Assembly: GCA_965199135.1 (NCBI GenBank)
Contig: OZ240685.1
Coordinates: forward strand, 1,550,001 to 1,614,000
Source of the DNA: EB88 sp965199135
GTDB lineage: Bacteria; Acidobacteriota; Terriglobia; Terriglobales; Acidobacteriaceae
Direction: 5' to 3'
Length of the DNA stretch: 64,000 bases
The notes below the pieces were generated by a model, which did not search any database, was not told the DNA's origin, and saw only the letters and a program-made list of their open reading frames with translations. The translations under genes were made by a program, and so were the position numbers. The stretch's first letter is position 1, and each line of letters starts with the position of its first letter. Below are positions 53,081 through 60,477 of the stretch, piece by piece.

Positions 53081-54342
53081 CCGTTCACTCCACGCGAGCG
53101 AATCGCCTCGGCGTGGCCGGTGAGGCCTTCTGCCTCGGCGATGCGGATGGCCGCGGGCCCAAAGGTCCGGAGACCGGTCGGCGTGTACTCCTGCACCGTG
53201 ATGAGCTTGAGGTAGTCGTAGACGCTGAGGCCGCCACGCAGGCGTGCTTCGCCGCTGGTCGGCAGCGTGTGATTCGGCCCCGAGACGTAGTCGCCCATGG
53301 GCTGCGGGGACCAGCGACCGATGAACACCGAACCCGCGTGCCGCACCCATTCCAGATCTGCCGCAGAGTCCACGGTAAGGTGCTCGCCTGCGACCTGGTT
53401 GGTGATGGCGTGTGCTTCTTCGATCGAACCCGCGATGATTGCTACGCCGTTGCGATCGAGCGCGAGCGCGGCGATCGGGTTCATGCGCGCCTGCTGCTTG
53501 CTTTCCGCGACCACGCTCTTGGCGAGGTCCGCGTTGGTGGTGATGAAGATCGCGACCGCATCGGGGTCGTGCTCGGACTGTGCCACAAGATCCGCAGCGA
53601 TATCGCGAGCGCTGCCGTCTTCGCTGGTGACGACGATCTCGGTTGGGCCAGCCAGCATGTCGATGCTGGCGTCAAAGGCTACCAGGCGCTTCGCCGCGGT
53701 CACGTACGCATTGCCGGGGCCGACGATCTTGTCGACTTTTGCCACAGTGTTGGTTCCATACGCGAGCGCGGCAACGCCCTGCGCTCCCCCGATGCGGTAA
53801 AACTCCGTGATGCCGAGCAGGGCCGCGGCTGCGAGCACCTCGGTGGCCGGGCGCGGCGAGATGGCGACGATGCGTTTCACCCCGGCGACCTGCGCCGGGA
53901 TCGCCGTCATCAGGAGCGTGGAGGGAAGCGGATGGCGGCCGCTCGGGACATAGCAGCCGACCGAGTCGAGAGCACGCACACGCTGCCCCACCGTGAGCCC
54001 GGGGGCGGGCTCGAAATCCCAGCTCTGCGGCATCTGCTTCTCAGCAAACGCGCGGATGTTGGTCGCCGCGGTCTCGAGCGCTTCACGCATCCGCGTGGGG
54101 ATCTCGGCGAGCGCTGCCTGCATCTGCGCTGCGGGGATCAGCAAAGGCGACTTCGCGTCCAGTCCGTCGAGCTTGGCGCTCCATGCGCGCAGGGCCTTGT
54201 CGCCGTCCTTGCGCACCGCGTTGACGATGCGTTCGGTGGTCGGCAGAACGCGACGGTCGAGTGCCGCGCCTCGTTCTGTCAGCTCCTGAATGCGGGCGCG
54301 GCCTCTGCGCCCACCCAGCCCGGTTGTGCGAACGATCTCCAT
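53077..54342 (-). CDS. hisD: Histidinol dehydrogenase
   Basis: 421 residues, zinc enzyme for the last two oxidations of histidine synthesis. ATDLV-type SEHDPDAV, VGPGNAYVTAAK, ADSVGCYVPSGRHPLP-like region (DSVGCYVPSGRHP) and TSGEARLRGGLSVYDY are present. RBS agagga. It starts 39 bases after hisG. Confidence 0.96.
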   Translation of the reverse strand: MEIVRTTGLGGRRGRARIQELTERGAALDRRVLPTTERIVNAVRKDGDKALRAWSAKLDGLDAKSPLLIPAAQMQAALAEIPTRMREALETAATNIRAFAEKQMPQSWDFEPAPGLTVGQRVRALDSVGCYVPSGRHPLPSTLLMTAIPAQVAGVKRIVAISPRPATEVLAAAALLGITEFYRIGGAQGVAALAYGTNTVAKVDKIVGPGNAYVTAAKRLVAFDASIDMLAGPTEIVVTSEDGSARDIAADLVAQSEHDPDAVAIFITTNADLAKSVVAESKQQARMNPIAALALDRNGVAIIAGSIEEAHAITNQVAGEHLTVDSAADLEWVRHAGSVFIGRWSPQPMGDYVSGPNHTLPTSGEARLRGGLSVYDYLKLITVQEYTPTGLRTFGPAAIRIAEAEGLTGHAEAIRSRGVNG

Positions 54343-54381
54343 CGGTTTCCTCTCGAGCGGCGGCTCTTGCTACAGCGACTG

Positions 54382-55263
54382 TTACAGGACGACCTTATTC
54401 AGTGGGTATTCGACGATACCGGTAGCCCCGGCCGCCTTGAGCTTGGGGATCACATCGCGGACGACGCCTTCCTCGAGGATGGTGTTGATCGCGGACCAGC
54501 CGCCATTGCTGAGCGGCGAGACCGTGGGCGAGTTGAGCGCGGGCAGCACGGCGAGTACCGCGTCCAGCTGGTCCCTGCGGACATTCAGCATCAACCCCAC
54601 CTGGCCCTGGGCATCGATCGCGCCGCGCAGCATCAGTGCGAGGATCTCGATCTTGCTGCGCTTCCATGGGTCAGCCTGGGCTGCCTCGTTCACGATCAGC
54701 CGGGTCTCGCTCTCCATCACCGTGTCGATGATCCGGAGGCGGTTGGCTCGCAAGGACGAGCCGGTTTCTGTAATTTCCACGATGGCATCGGCCAGCATGG
54801 GCGGCTTGACCTCCGTGGCACCCCAGGAGAACTCGACCCGTACCGGTACGTTCTTTTGCGCGAAGTAGTTCTTGGTGACCTCGACGAGCTCGGTCGCGAT
54901 GGTCTTGCCGGCGAGGTCCTCGGCGGAGTTCCAGGGAGCGTCTTCGGGCACAGCCAGCACCCACTTCACGCGCTGGCGGCTCTGCTTCGCGTAGACGAGG
55001 GAGCAGACGCTCTCGACCTTCAGGCCGCTTTCGACCACCCAGTCAATGCCGGTGAGCCCCGCATCAATTACGCCCGAGTGGACATAGCGCGCCATCTCCT
55101 GCGCCCGGATCAGCATGCACTCGATCTCTGCGTCATCGATCTGCGGGAAGTAGGAGCGGCCGCTGGCGTAGATCTTCCAGCCGGCCTTGGCGAACAGGTC
55201 GATGGTGGCGTCCTGGAGCGATCCCTTGGGAATCCCGAGGCGAAGTTTCTTTGCGTTTGCCAC
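54382..55263 (-). CDS. hisG: ATP phosphoribosyltransferase, long form
   Basis: 293 residues from GTG 55263, overlapping the hisI stop by one base (TAGTG). First enzyme of the pathway. LRLGIPKGSLQDATIDLF is the N-terminus, DAGLTGIDWV and TELVEVTKNYF the core, and EITETGSSLRANRLR the PRPP loop. The C-terminal about 75 residues (RRDQLDAVLAVLPALNSPTV and on) are the ACT-like histidine feedback domain, so this is the long form needing no HisZ. Confidence 0.96.
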   Translation of the reverse strand: MANAKKLRLGIPKGSLQDATIDLFAKAGWKIYASGRSYFPQIDDAEIECMLIRAQEMARYVHSGVIDAGLTGIDWVVESGLKVESVCSLVYAKQSRQRVKWVLAVPEDAPWNSAEDLAGKTIATELVEVTKNYFAQKNVPVRVEFSWGATEVKPPMLADAIVEITETGSSLRANRLRIIDTVMESETRLIVNEAAQADPWKRSKIEILALMLRGAIDAQGQVGLMLNVRRDQLDAVLAVLPALNSPTVSPLSNGGWSAINTILEEGVVRDVIPKLKAAGATGIVEYPLNKVVL

Positions 55264-55628
55264 TACTTTCCCCCCGCCTGTGTTGCTGTGTTCTCTGCGC
55301 CGACTGCAAGGGGCCGCGTGAAGCAGCTTACCGTGCCCTCGTGGCAGACCAGTCCATCGCCTTCAACCACGACGCGAAAGAGCAGCGTGTCCTGGTCGCA
55401 GTCGGTGGATGCGGAAACCACGCGCAGGCGGTTGCCGCTGGTCTCGCCCTTCATCCACAGCTTGGAGCGCGTACGGCTCCAAAAGGTGACGTAGCCGGAG
55501 GCGCGGGTTTTCTCCAGGCTCTCCTGGTTGAGAAAGCCGAGCATCAGGACCTCGCCCGTTGCGTGATCCTGGACCACGCCGGGCACCAGGCCCTCCATCT
55601 TTTCAAAGTCGATTGCTGCGTCCTGCAT
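55263..55628 (-). CDS. hisI: Phosphoribosyl-AMP cyclohydrolase
   Basis: 121 residues from ATG 55628, with aaagga upstream; an ATG 21 bases earlier lies inside the presumed leader. Zinc/magnesium enzyme. FWSRTRSKLWMKGETSGN and the Cys ligands in ASTDCDQDTLLF and LVCHEGTVSCF are all visible. It lacks the HisE pyrophosphohydrolase domain, so HisE must be encoded elsewhere. First structural gene of the operon, directly behind the attenuator terminator. Confidence 0.94.
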   Translation of the reverse strand: MQDAAIDFEKMEGLVPGVVQDHATGEVLMLGFLNQESLEKTRASGYVTFWSRTRSKLWMKGETSGNRLRVVSASTDCDQDTLLFRVVVEGDGLVCHEGTVSCFTRPLAVGAENTATQAGGK

Positions 55629-55654
55629 CGGTTCCTTTCCGGGGCCCACTTCGC

Positions 55655-55693
55655 AAAAAAGCCCGCCTGCGCTGGTGTCTGCGGCGGGCGGGC
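55655..55693 (-). terminator. Attenuator terminator of the his operon
   Basis: On the minus strand GCCCGCC (55683-55689; a second copy at 55687-55693) pairs with GGCGGGC (55661-55667), followed at once by six Ts (55655-55660). It sits 27 bases before the hisI ATG and after the His-rich leader ORF. The segment CCCGCCGC (55681-55688) in its 5' arm is also perfectly complementary to GCGGCGGG (55751-55758) within the leader ORF, so a competing antiterminator can form. Confidence 0.85.
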
Positions 55694-55722
55694 CTTTTCG
55701 ATCTTTTCAGAATCCTGTCGAG

Positions 55723-55812
55723 TCAGTCGGTGCAGACTCGTCGAACGATCCCCGCCGCCATGGTGACGCCATGGTGATGGTGACGATGCGCGAGATGGCG
55801 ACGGCTGAACAT
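55723..55812 (-). CDS. hisL: his operon leader peptide
   Basis: A 29-codon open frame from ATG 55812 to TGA 55723-55725, with Shine-Dalgarno GGAAGAG 7 bases upstream. It carries six His codons in nine positions (residues 6-14, reading HLAHRHHHH), four of them consecutive, the hallmark of a histidine attenuation peptide. A CCATGG-CCATGG hairpin possibility right after the His codons could act as pause structure. If His-tRNA is scarce, a ribosome stalled there leaves GCGGCGGG free to pair with the terminator arm and allow reading into hisI. The attenuation model is inference; the sequence elements are seen. Confidence 0.85.
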   Translation of the reverse strand: MFSRRHLAHRHHHHGVTMAAGIVRRVCTD

Positions 55813-55829
55813 GCGCTTGCTCTTCCATA

Positions 55830-55858
55830 ACGCTAACCATAGGGTCGTAGCGTGTCAA
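55830..55858 (-). promoter_or_regulatory. Candidate promoter of the his operon
   Basis: On the minus strand TTGACA (55853-55858) is a perfect -35 box, followed after 17 bases by TAGCGT (55830-55835), a weak -10. The predicted start is about 55823, eleven bases ahead of the leader ATG, a short 5' leader. The -10 match is poor, so the assignment is tentative. Confidence 0.5.
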
Positions 55859-55962
55859 GGCAGGGTTCCAGCCCCTATCTCCTCCCCCCGCAATCAGGTA
55901 CGATCACGGGTGGTCCCCCTCCGCCGAAAGCCCACCTGCGTGTCCCTGAATGCGAGCCGTCG

Positions 55963-56544
55963 ATGAGTCAACTCCGTGCTGCACCGAACCAACTCACCTT
56001 CCTGCGGCTCTGCCTGGTGCCCTTCCTGCTGCTCGCTGTTCTCGAAGGGCACTATCGGCTGGCGTTTGGACTCTTTGTGGTGGCGGGGATCTCCGACGCG
56101 CTCGATGGGCTGCTTGCTCGCTGGCTCAAGCAGCAGACGCGGCTTGGACAGTACCTTGACCCCGTTGCAGACAAGCTGATGCTGTCCTCGCTGTTTCTGG
56201 CGCTGCACCATGTCGGCCTGGTCTCGCGGCGAGTGACGCTGATGGTTTTCGCGCGCGACCTGGGCATCCTGATCGTGGGCGCGATCCTGTTTGCCGCGCT
56301 GGGTCTGCGCAACTTCCGTCCCAGCATCTTCGGCAAGGCCAACACCCTGGCGCAGATTATCGCTGTGGTCGCGGTGATGCTGGCGCAGTTTGAGCCCTGG
56401 GTGATGGTTGCCTTTGTCCGCCACTGGTCGCTGGTCGCGACCGGGGTGCTCGCCTGCGTTTCGGGCTTCGACTATGCCATGAAGATGGGTTGGCGGCTCA
56501 GCGTGGCAGCGCCAGAGCCGCAGGAAGCGCTGGACGAGGCCTAG
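55963..56544 (+). CDS. CDP-alcohol phosphatidyltransferase
   Basis: 193 residues from ATG 55963 (an upstream in-frame start at 55852 would overlap the his promoter and encode a Pro-rich stretch). Transfers a phosphatidyl group from CDP-diacylglycerol to an alcohol in the membrane. The signature D-G-x2-A-R-x8-G-x3-D-x3-D is complete: SDALDGLLARW then LGQYLDPVADK. Five to six membrane spans. PgsA (glycerol-3-phosphate) is the commonest identity, but other acceptors are possible. It is divergent from the his operon and its last 4 bases overlap the convergent zinc-ribbon gene. Confidence 0.85.
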   Translation: MSQLRAAPNQLTFLRLCLVPFLLLAVLEGHYRLAFGLFVVAGISDALDGLLARWLKQQTRLGQYLDPVADKLMLSSLFLALHHVGLVSRRVTLMVFARDLGILIVGAILFAALGLRNFRPSIFGKANTLAQIIAVVAVMLAQFEPWVMVAFVRHWSLVATGVLACVSGFDYAMKMGWRLSVAAPEPQEALDEA

Positions 56545-56732
56545 GCTTCGTCTAGTTCGGCATCCACGAGGCCGGCGTCCGGGCCCTTGTTGAGCCCCGT
56601 TTTCTCTTCTATCTCCATGTCCCGGAATTCATCGGAGTCGAAAACCTCTCCGCAGTCCTGGCATTCCACGAACTCGACGTCATCCTGACGTGAAACAACG
56701 CGTACTCTGGGGTGTTTGCAAGCAGTTTGCAT
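56541..56732 (-). CDS. Small zinc-ribbon-like protein
   Basis: 63 residues from ATG 56732. CKHPRVRV near the N-terminus and VECQDCGEVFDSDEF (C-x2-C) suggest a zinc ribbon of the type that binds one zinc through one or two Cys/His pairs. The C-terminus is very acidic. No known partner. It lies between the phospholipid synthesis gene and the isc operon and is convergent with the former; its promoter region is shared with that of iscR. Confidence 0.6.
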   Translation of the reverse strand: MQTACKHPRVRVVSRQDDVEFVECQDCGEVFDSDEFRDMEIEEKTGLNKGPDAGLVDAELDEA

Positions 56733-56891
56733 GGTATGGGATACGGGCGCGGGCAGCCTCGTAGCGAAGATTGTAGCGCTGCGGTGCAGATGCTCCAACA
56801 CCCTGCACCGGCAATTGCCTGATCTTTGGTGGCATCCCGAGCGAAAAGCAGGGGCGTCTGCTCAGGAAATGGTGCATCTCGGGCAAACGAT

Positions 56892-56901
56892 AATAATTAT
56901 T
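56892..56901. promoter_or_regulatory. AT-rich palindrome upstream of iscR
   Basis: AATAATTATT is a perfect 10-bp palindrome in an otherwise GC-rich region, 73 bases before the iscR ATG. It is a possible operator or promoter element for iscR or the divergent zinc-ribbon gene. Downstream, TTGCCT (56937-56942), 17 bases, TATACT (56960-56965) resembles a promoter, but its predicted start lies only two bases before the ATG. Confidence 0.45.
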
Positions 56902-56973
56902 GAAGGAGAAAGCTGTAAAAAGAGCGCCCCGGAGCATTGCCTGTGTCCTGAGCGGGACCTATACTGGGAGCGC

Positions 56974-57429
56974 ATGCTACGGCTGACAAAAAAAGCGGAT
57001 TACGGGCTCATGGCGCTGAAGTACCTGGCCGAGAACCCCCGGACGGCAGCCCGTAGCGCCAAGGATATCGCGGATGCTTACCACATCCCCCAGCAGCTGC
57101 TGGCCAAGATCCTGCAGCGACTGGCCAAGGTCGGCATGGTCCGCTCGACCGCCGGAATGAACGGCGGGTATGTGCTCGCGCGCGACGCGGGGAGCATCAC
57201 CGTTTTTGAAGTGATCCTGGCAGTGGATGGACCGCAATTTTTGACAGCGTGCACCGTTGGGCAGAAGGGATGCGACCTGAGCGATAGTTGCACCATCAAA
57301 GAACCGATGGCGCGGGTCAACGAGTCGATTTCAGACCTGCTCAAAGGGATCCGGATCGGCGACCTGGTCGAAACCGGTGCACAGCGTGCACAGAAGCCGT
57401 CCCAGCCGCTGGTTTCCATCCAGATGTAG
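56974..57429 (+). CDS. iscR: Rrf2-family regulator, IscR-like
   Basis: 151 residues from ATG 56974 (RBS gggag). LRLTKKADYGLMALKYLAEN begins the Rrf2 winged helix. Three Cys in C-x6-C-x5-C (FLTACTVGQKGCDLSDSCTIKE) match the [2Fe-2S] ligand spacing of IscR, so it is probably an Fe-S sensor. It heads the isc operon and by family precedent represses it when the cluster is bound. The upstream AT palindrome is a candidate site. The C-terminus is short and basic. Confidence 0.9.
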   Translation: MLRLTKKADYGLMALKYLAENPRTAARSAKDIADAYHIPQQLLAKILQRLAKVGMVRSTAGMNGGYVLARDAGSITVFEVILAVDGPQFLTACTVGQKGCDLSDSCTIKEPMARVNESISDLLKGIRIGDLVETGAQRAQKPSQPLVSIQM

Positions 57430-57496
57430 TGACGGCGGGACGCCGGCTCCAGGGCAACGAGAAATCGCCACAGTGTTCGAGTTTTCAGGAGAGTTT

Positions 57497-58816
57497 ATGA
57501 GTACAGCAACGCAGATGCAGGAAAACCCGCCACTGAATGCGCCCGAAGGCGATCAGATCGTTCCCGCGCAGACTGGCGAAGCCGGGACCGCAGCCGGTGG
57601 AGTAAAGCTTCCGATTTACATGGACAACCATGCCACGACGCCGATGGACCCGCGAGTTCTGGAAGCGATGGTGCCGTACTTCACCGGCAAGTTTGGCAAC
57701 GCGGCGAGCCGCAACCATGGCTTTGGCTGGGAAGCAGAGCAGGGTGTCGAGGGTGCGCGCGAGCAGATCGCGAAGTTGATCGGTGCGACGGCAAAGGAGA
57801 TCATCTTCACCTCCGGCGCGACCGAGTCGAACAATCTTGCGATCAAGGGCATCGCCGAGATGTACAAGGAGCGCGGCAATCACATCATCACGCAGGTCAC
57901 CGAGCACAAGGCTGTGCTTGACACCTGCAAGCGGCTCGAGAAGAGCGGCTACCGTGTCACGTACCTCCCAGTCCAGGCAGATGGCCTGATCAATCTCGAA
58001 GAGCTCAGGGCCGCCATCACGGATAAGACGATCCTGGTTACGATCATGTTTGCGAACAACGAGATCGGCGTGATCCAGCCCGTCACCGAGATTGGCAAGC
58101 TTTGCCACGAGCGCGGCGTCATCTTCCACACGGATGGTGTGCAGGCGGTTGGCAAGATCCCGGTCGACGTGATCGCGATGAACATCGACGTGCTGAGCAT
58201 GACGGCACACAAGCTCTACGGCCCCAAGGGTGTGGGCGCCCTGTATGTGCGTCGCCGCAACCCACGCGTCCAGATCTCGGAGCAGATCAACGGTGGCGGC
58301 CATGAGCGTGGCATGCGCTCCGGCACCCTGAATGTCCCGGGAATCGTCGGCTTCGGCAAGGCTGCCGAGATTGCGCGCGAGGAGATGAGGGCGGAAGGTG
58401 AGCGCGAGCTTGCTCTGCGCACACGGCTGCAGAAGAAGTTCGAAGCAGCGCTTGACTACGTCCGCGTGAACGGGACCATGGAGCATCGTCTGCCCGGCAA
58501 TCTCAACATGAGCTTTGTGTACGTCGAGGGCGAGTCGCTGCTGATGGGCATCAATGACATCGCGGTTTCGAGCGGTTCTGCCTGCACCTCGGCGACGCTG
58601 GAGCCATCGTATGTATTGAAGGCTCTTGGTCTGGGCGACGATGTGGCACATTCGTCGATCCGCTTTGGCCTGGGCCGCTTCAACACCGAGGCAGAAGTGG
58701 ACTACGTGGCCGATAAGCTGATCGACGTGGTGCAGAAACTTCGGGAGTTGTCCCCCCTGTACGAGATGGTCAAGGAAGGCATCGACCTTTCGAAGATCGA
58801 GTGGGCGGCTCACTAA
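57497..58816 (+). CDS. iscS: Cysteine desulfurase IscS
   Basis: 439 residues from ATG 57497 (RBS ggagag), with about 35 extra N-terminal residues before IYMDNHATTPMD. PLP enzyme that takes sulfur from cysteine for cluster assembly. The PLP lysine lies in MTAHKLYGPKG. The mobile active-site loop has the catalytic Cys in SSGSACTSATLEPSYVLKALG. The C-terminus LSPLYEMVKEGIDLSKIEWAAH is the usual IscU-contact end. It follows iscR by 67 bases. Confidence 0.96.
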   Translation: MSTATQMQENPPLNAPEGDQIVPAQTGEAGTAAGGVKLPIYMDNHATTPMDPRVLEAMVPYFTGKFGNAASRNHGFGWEAEQGVEGAREQIAKLIGATAKEIIFTSGATESNNLAIKGIAEMYKERGNHIITQVTEHKAVLDTCKRLEKSGYRVTYLPVQADGLINLEELRAAITDKTILVTIMFANNEIGVIQPVTEIGKLCHERGVIFHTDGVQAVGKIPVDVIAMNIDVLSMTAHKLYGPKGVGALYVRRRNPRVQISEQINGGGHERGMRSGTLNVPGIVGFGKAAEIAREEMRAEGERELALRTRLQKKFEAALDYVRVNGTMEHRLPGNLNMSFVYVEGESLLMGINDIAVSSGSACTSATLEPSYVLKALGLGDDVAHSSIRFGLGRFNTEAEVDYVADKLIDVVQKLRELSPLYEMVKEGIDLSKIEWAAH

Positions 58817-58891
58817 GGTCCGTTCCAGGGCTGAAGCGATTTGTACTTGTTCTTGAACAGTTAGACGAGATGGTTCCAGGAGGAACAGCAC

Positions 58892-59317
58892 ATGGCATAC
58901 AGCGATAAGGTCGTCGATCACTACAGCAATCCCCGCAACGTGGGTACCCTGGATAAGAGCTCGAGCGAGGTTGGTACCGGTCTCGTGGGCGCACCCGAGT
59001 GTGGCGACGTGATGCGTCTCCAGATCAAGGTAAACCCTGAGACCCAGGTGATTGAGGAAGCAAAGTTCAAGACCTTCGGCTGCGGTTCGGCAATTGCCTC
59101 GAGCTCGCTCGCGACCGAGTGGGTGAAGGGCAAGACAGTCGCCGAGGCGCTGACGATCTCGAACACGGATATCGTGAAGGAACTCGCGCTGCCGCCCGTG
59201 AAGATCCACTGTTCGGTGCTGGCAGAAGATGCTATTCGCGCGGCCATTGGTGACTGGAAGGCAAAGAACGGCGTCGCCGAGACGGCACCTTCCGAGGGCG
59301 TTGCGGCGCACCAGTAA
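58892..59317 (+). CDS. iscU: Fe-S cluster scaffold IscU
   Basis: 141 residues with a strong Shine-Dalgarno (aggagg). Clusters are built on three Cys: VGAPECGDVMRL, KTFGCGSAIASSS and LPPVKIHCSVLAEDAI. The LPPVK motif is the binding site for HscA, matching the hscBA genes downstream. It has a modest C-terminal extension (ETAPSEGVAAHQ). Confidence 0.97.
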   Translation: MAYSDKVVDHYSNPRNVGTLDKSSSEVGTGLVGAPECGDVMRLQIKVNPETQVIEEAKFKTFGCGSAIASSSLATEWVKGKTVAEALTISNTDIVKELALPPVKIHCSVLAEDAIRAAIGDWKAKNGVAETAPSEGVAAHQ

Positions 59318-59347
59318 GGTCTTCTCCCCCTCGCCGAGGGGTCACGG

Positions 59348-59381
59348 CGCAGCCCCTGCAGTGGAAACTGCAGGGGCTGCG
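59348..59381 (+). repeat. 14-bp stem-loop between iscU and iscA
   Basis: CGCAGCCCCTGCAG (59348-59361) / CTGCAGGGGCTGCG (59368-59381) is a perfect stem with a 6-base loop. No T-run follows, so it is not a terminator. It probably acts as an mRNA processing or stability element, setting different levels of the genes on each side. Confidence 0.75.
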
Positions 59382-59438
59382 TACCAACCGAGTGGCAGTC
59401 GTCTCTCTGCCAGCACCCGTGAAAGAAACCTCGACACA

Positions 59439-59819
59439 ATGAGCACACTTCCAGCAGTTCTCCAACCCGACAACATGGCCGCCAACCAGAAGGGCGTCCA
59501 GGTGACCGAGCGTGCGCTTGCTCGCATTCGGGTTGCGATGGCAAAGGAGGGAGTGTCCCCGGAAGAGGGTGGTCTCCGTCTTGGAATCCAGGGTGGTGGC
59601 TGCTCGGGACTTTCGTACAACATCCGCTTCGACACGCAGCCACGGGAACGCGACCGTGTTTACCAGTTCCACGACGTGCGGATCTTCGTTGATCCGAAGT
59701 CGTTCCTCTACCTGCACGGCATGGTGCTCGACTACGAAGAAACACTGATGCGCCAGGGCTTCAATTTCATCAACCCGCACTCGACGAAGTCGTGTGGCTG
59801 TGGTTCGTCATTTTCTGCA
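59439..59819 (+). CDS. iscA: Iron-sulfur carrier IscA
   Basis: 126 residues from ATG 59439. A-type carrier that accepts clusters or iron. The three conserved Cys are in GGGCSGLSY and SCGCGSSF. VQVTERALARIRVAMAKE is the N-terminal helix. A short N-terminal extension (about 20 residues) precedes it, and no strong RBS is visible. It ends 10 bases before hscB. Confidence 0.93.
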
Positions 59820-59829
59820 TGAGAGTTCA

Positions 59830-60465
59830 ATGACAGAGCAGAACGATGTTTCCTCCGCCTCCGCGCCCCCGGGCGCGGATTATTTTTCTGTGTTCGCGCT
59901 GCCACGAAAGCTTGCGGTGGACACCAGGGCGCTGGAGCGCGCGTTCTACCGGAGAAGCCGCGAGGTTCATCCGGATCGCTTCGCCCGCGCGAGTGCAGCA
60001 GAGCAGCAGTGGAGCCTTGAGCAGACGTCGCTGCTCAACGACGCTTATCGCGCTCTCAAAGATCCGGTAGCGCGTACCGAGTATCTCCTGCAGCTCGAAG
60101 GGATCACGCTTGCCGATGATGCAACAAAGGCCGATCGCCAGGAGAAGAAAAACGTCCCCCCGGAGCTGCTTGCCGAGGTTTTCGAGCTGAATATGCAGCT
60201 TGAGGAGATGCGCATGAACGCGAAGATGGGGGAAGACGACCCTCAGCTGCGGCGGGATCTGGAACAGGCACGAGCCCAGTTCGAGGCGCAGTTTGCCGGG
60301 ATCGATCGTGAACTGGTAGCCGAGTGGGACCGGTGGGACGCTGCGGTGGAAGCAGGGGATGATGCGGCGCAGAAGCCCGTCGCCGAGCGCATGGCGGCGC
60401 TGCTCGACAAGCGTCGCTACGTGCGCAATCTCGTGCATGATGTTCGCGAAGCTCTTGGCAGCTAG
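59830..60465 (+). CDS. hscB: Co-chaperone HscB
   Basis: 211 residues from ATG 59830, one codon-frame after iscA's stop (about 10 bases). J-protein for HscA. The J-domain contains VHPDRFA, the HPD motif that stimulates the ATPase. The C-terminal helical bundle (residues about 95-205) is the part that binds IscU. Length slightly above the E. coli protein (171). Confidence 0.95.
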   Translation: MTEQNDVSSASAPPGADYFSVFALPRKLAVDTRALERAFYRRSREVHPDRFARASAAEQQWSLEQTSLLNDAYRALKDPVARTEYLLQLEGITLADDATKADRQEKKNVPPELLAEVFELNMQLEEMRMNAKMGEDDPQLRRDLEQARAQFEAQFAGIDRELVAEWDRWDAAVEAGDDAAQKPVAERMAALLDKRRYVRNLVHDVREALGS

Positions 60466-60477
60466 ACTGGAAAGAGA

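Noticed and set aside
53074..55494. Open frame of about 800 codons antisense to hisD, hisG and hisI
   Set aside because: Same shadow type; the opposite strand carries recognised enzymes.
55852..55962. Longer start of the CDP-alcohol transferase gene at 55852
   Set aside because: It would overlap the his promoter, encode a Pro-rich stretch not found in the family, and the D-G-x2-A-R domain fits a start at 55963.
57485..59311. Open frame antisense to iscS and iscU
   Set aside because: Shadow frame; no RBS or motif.
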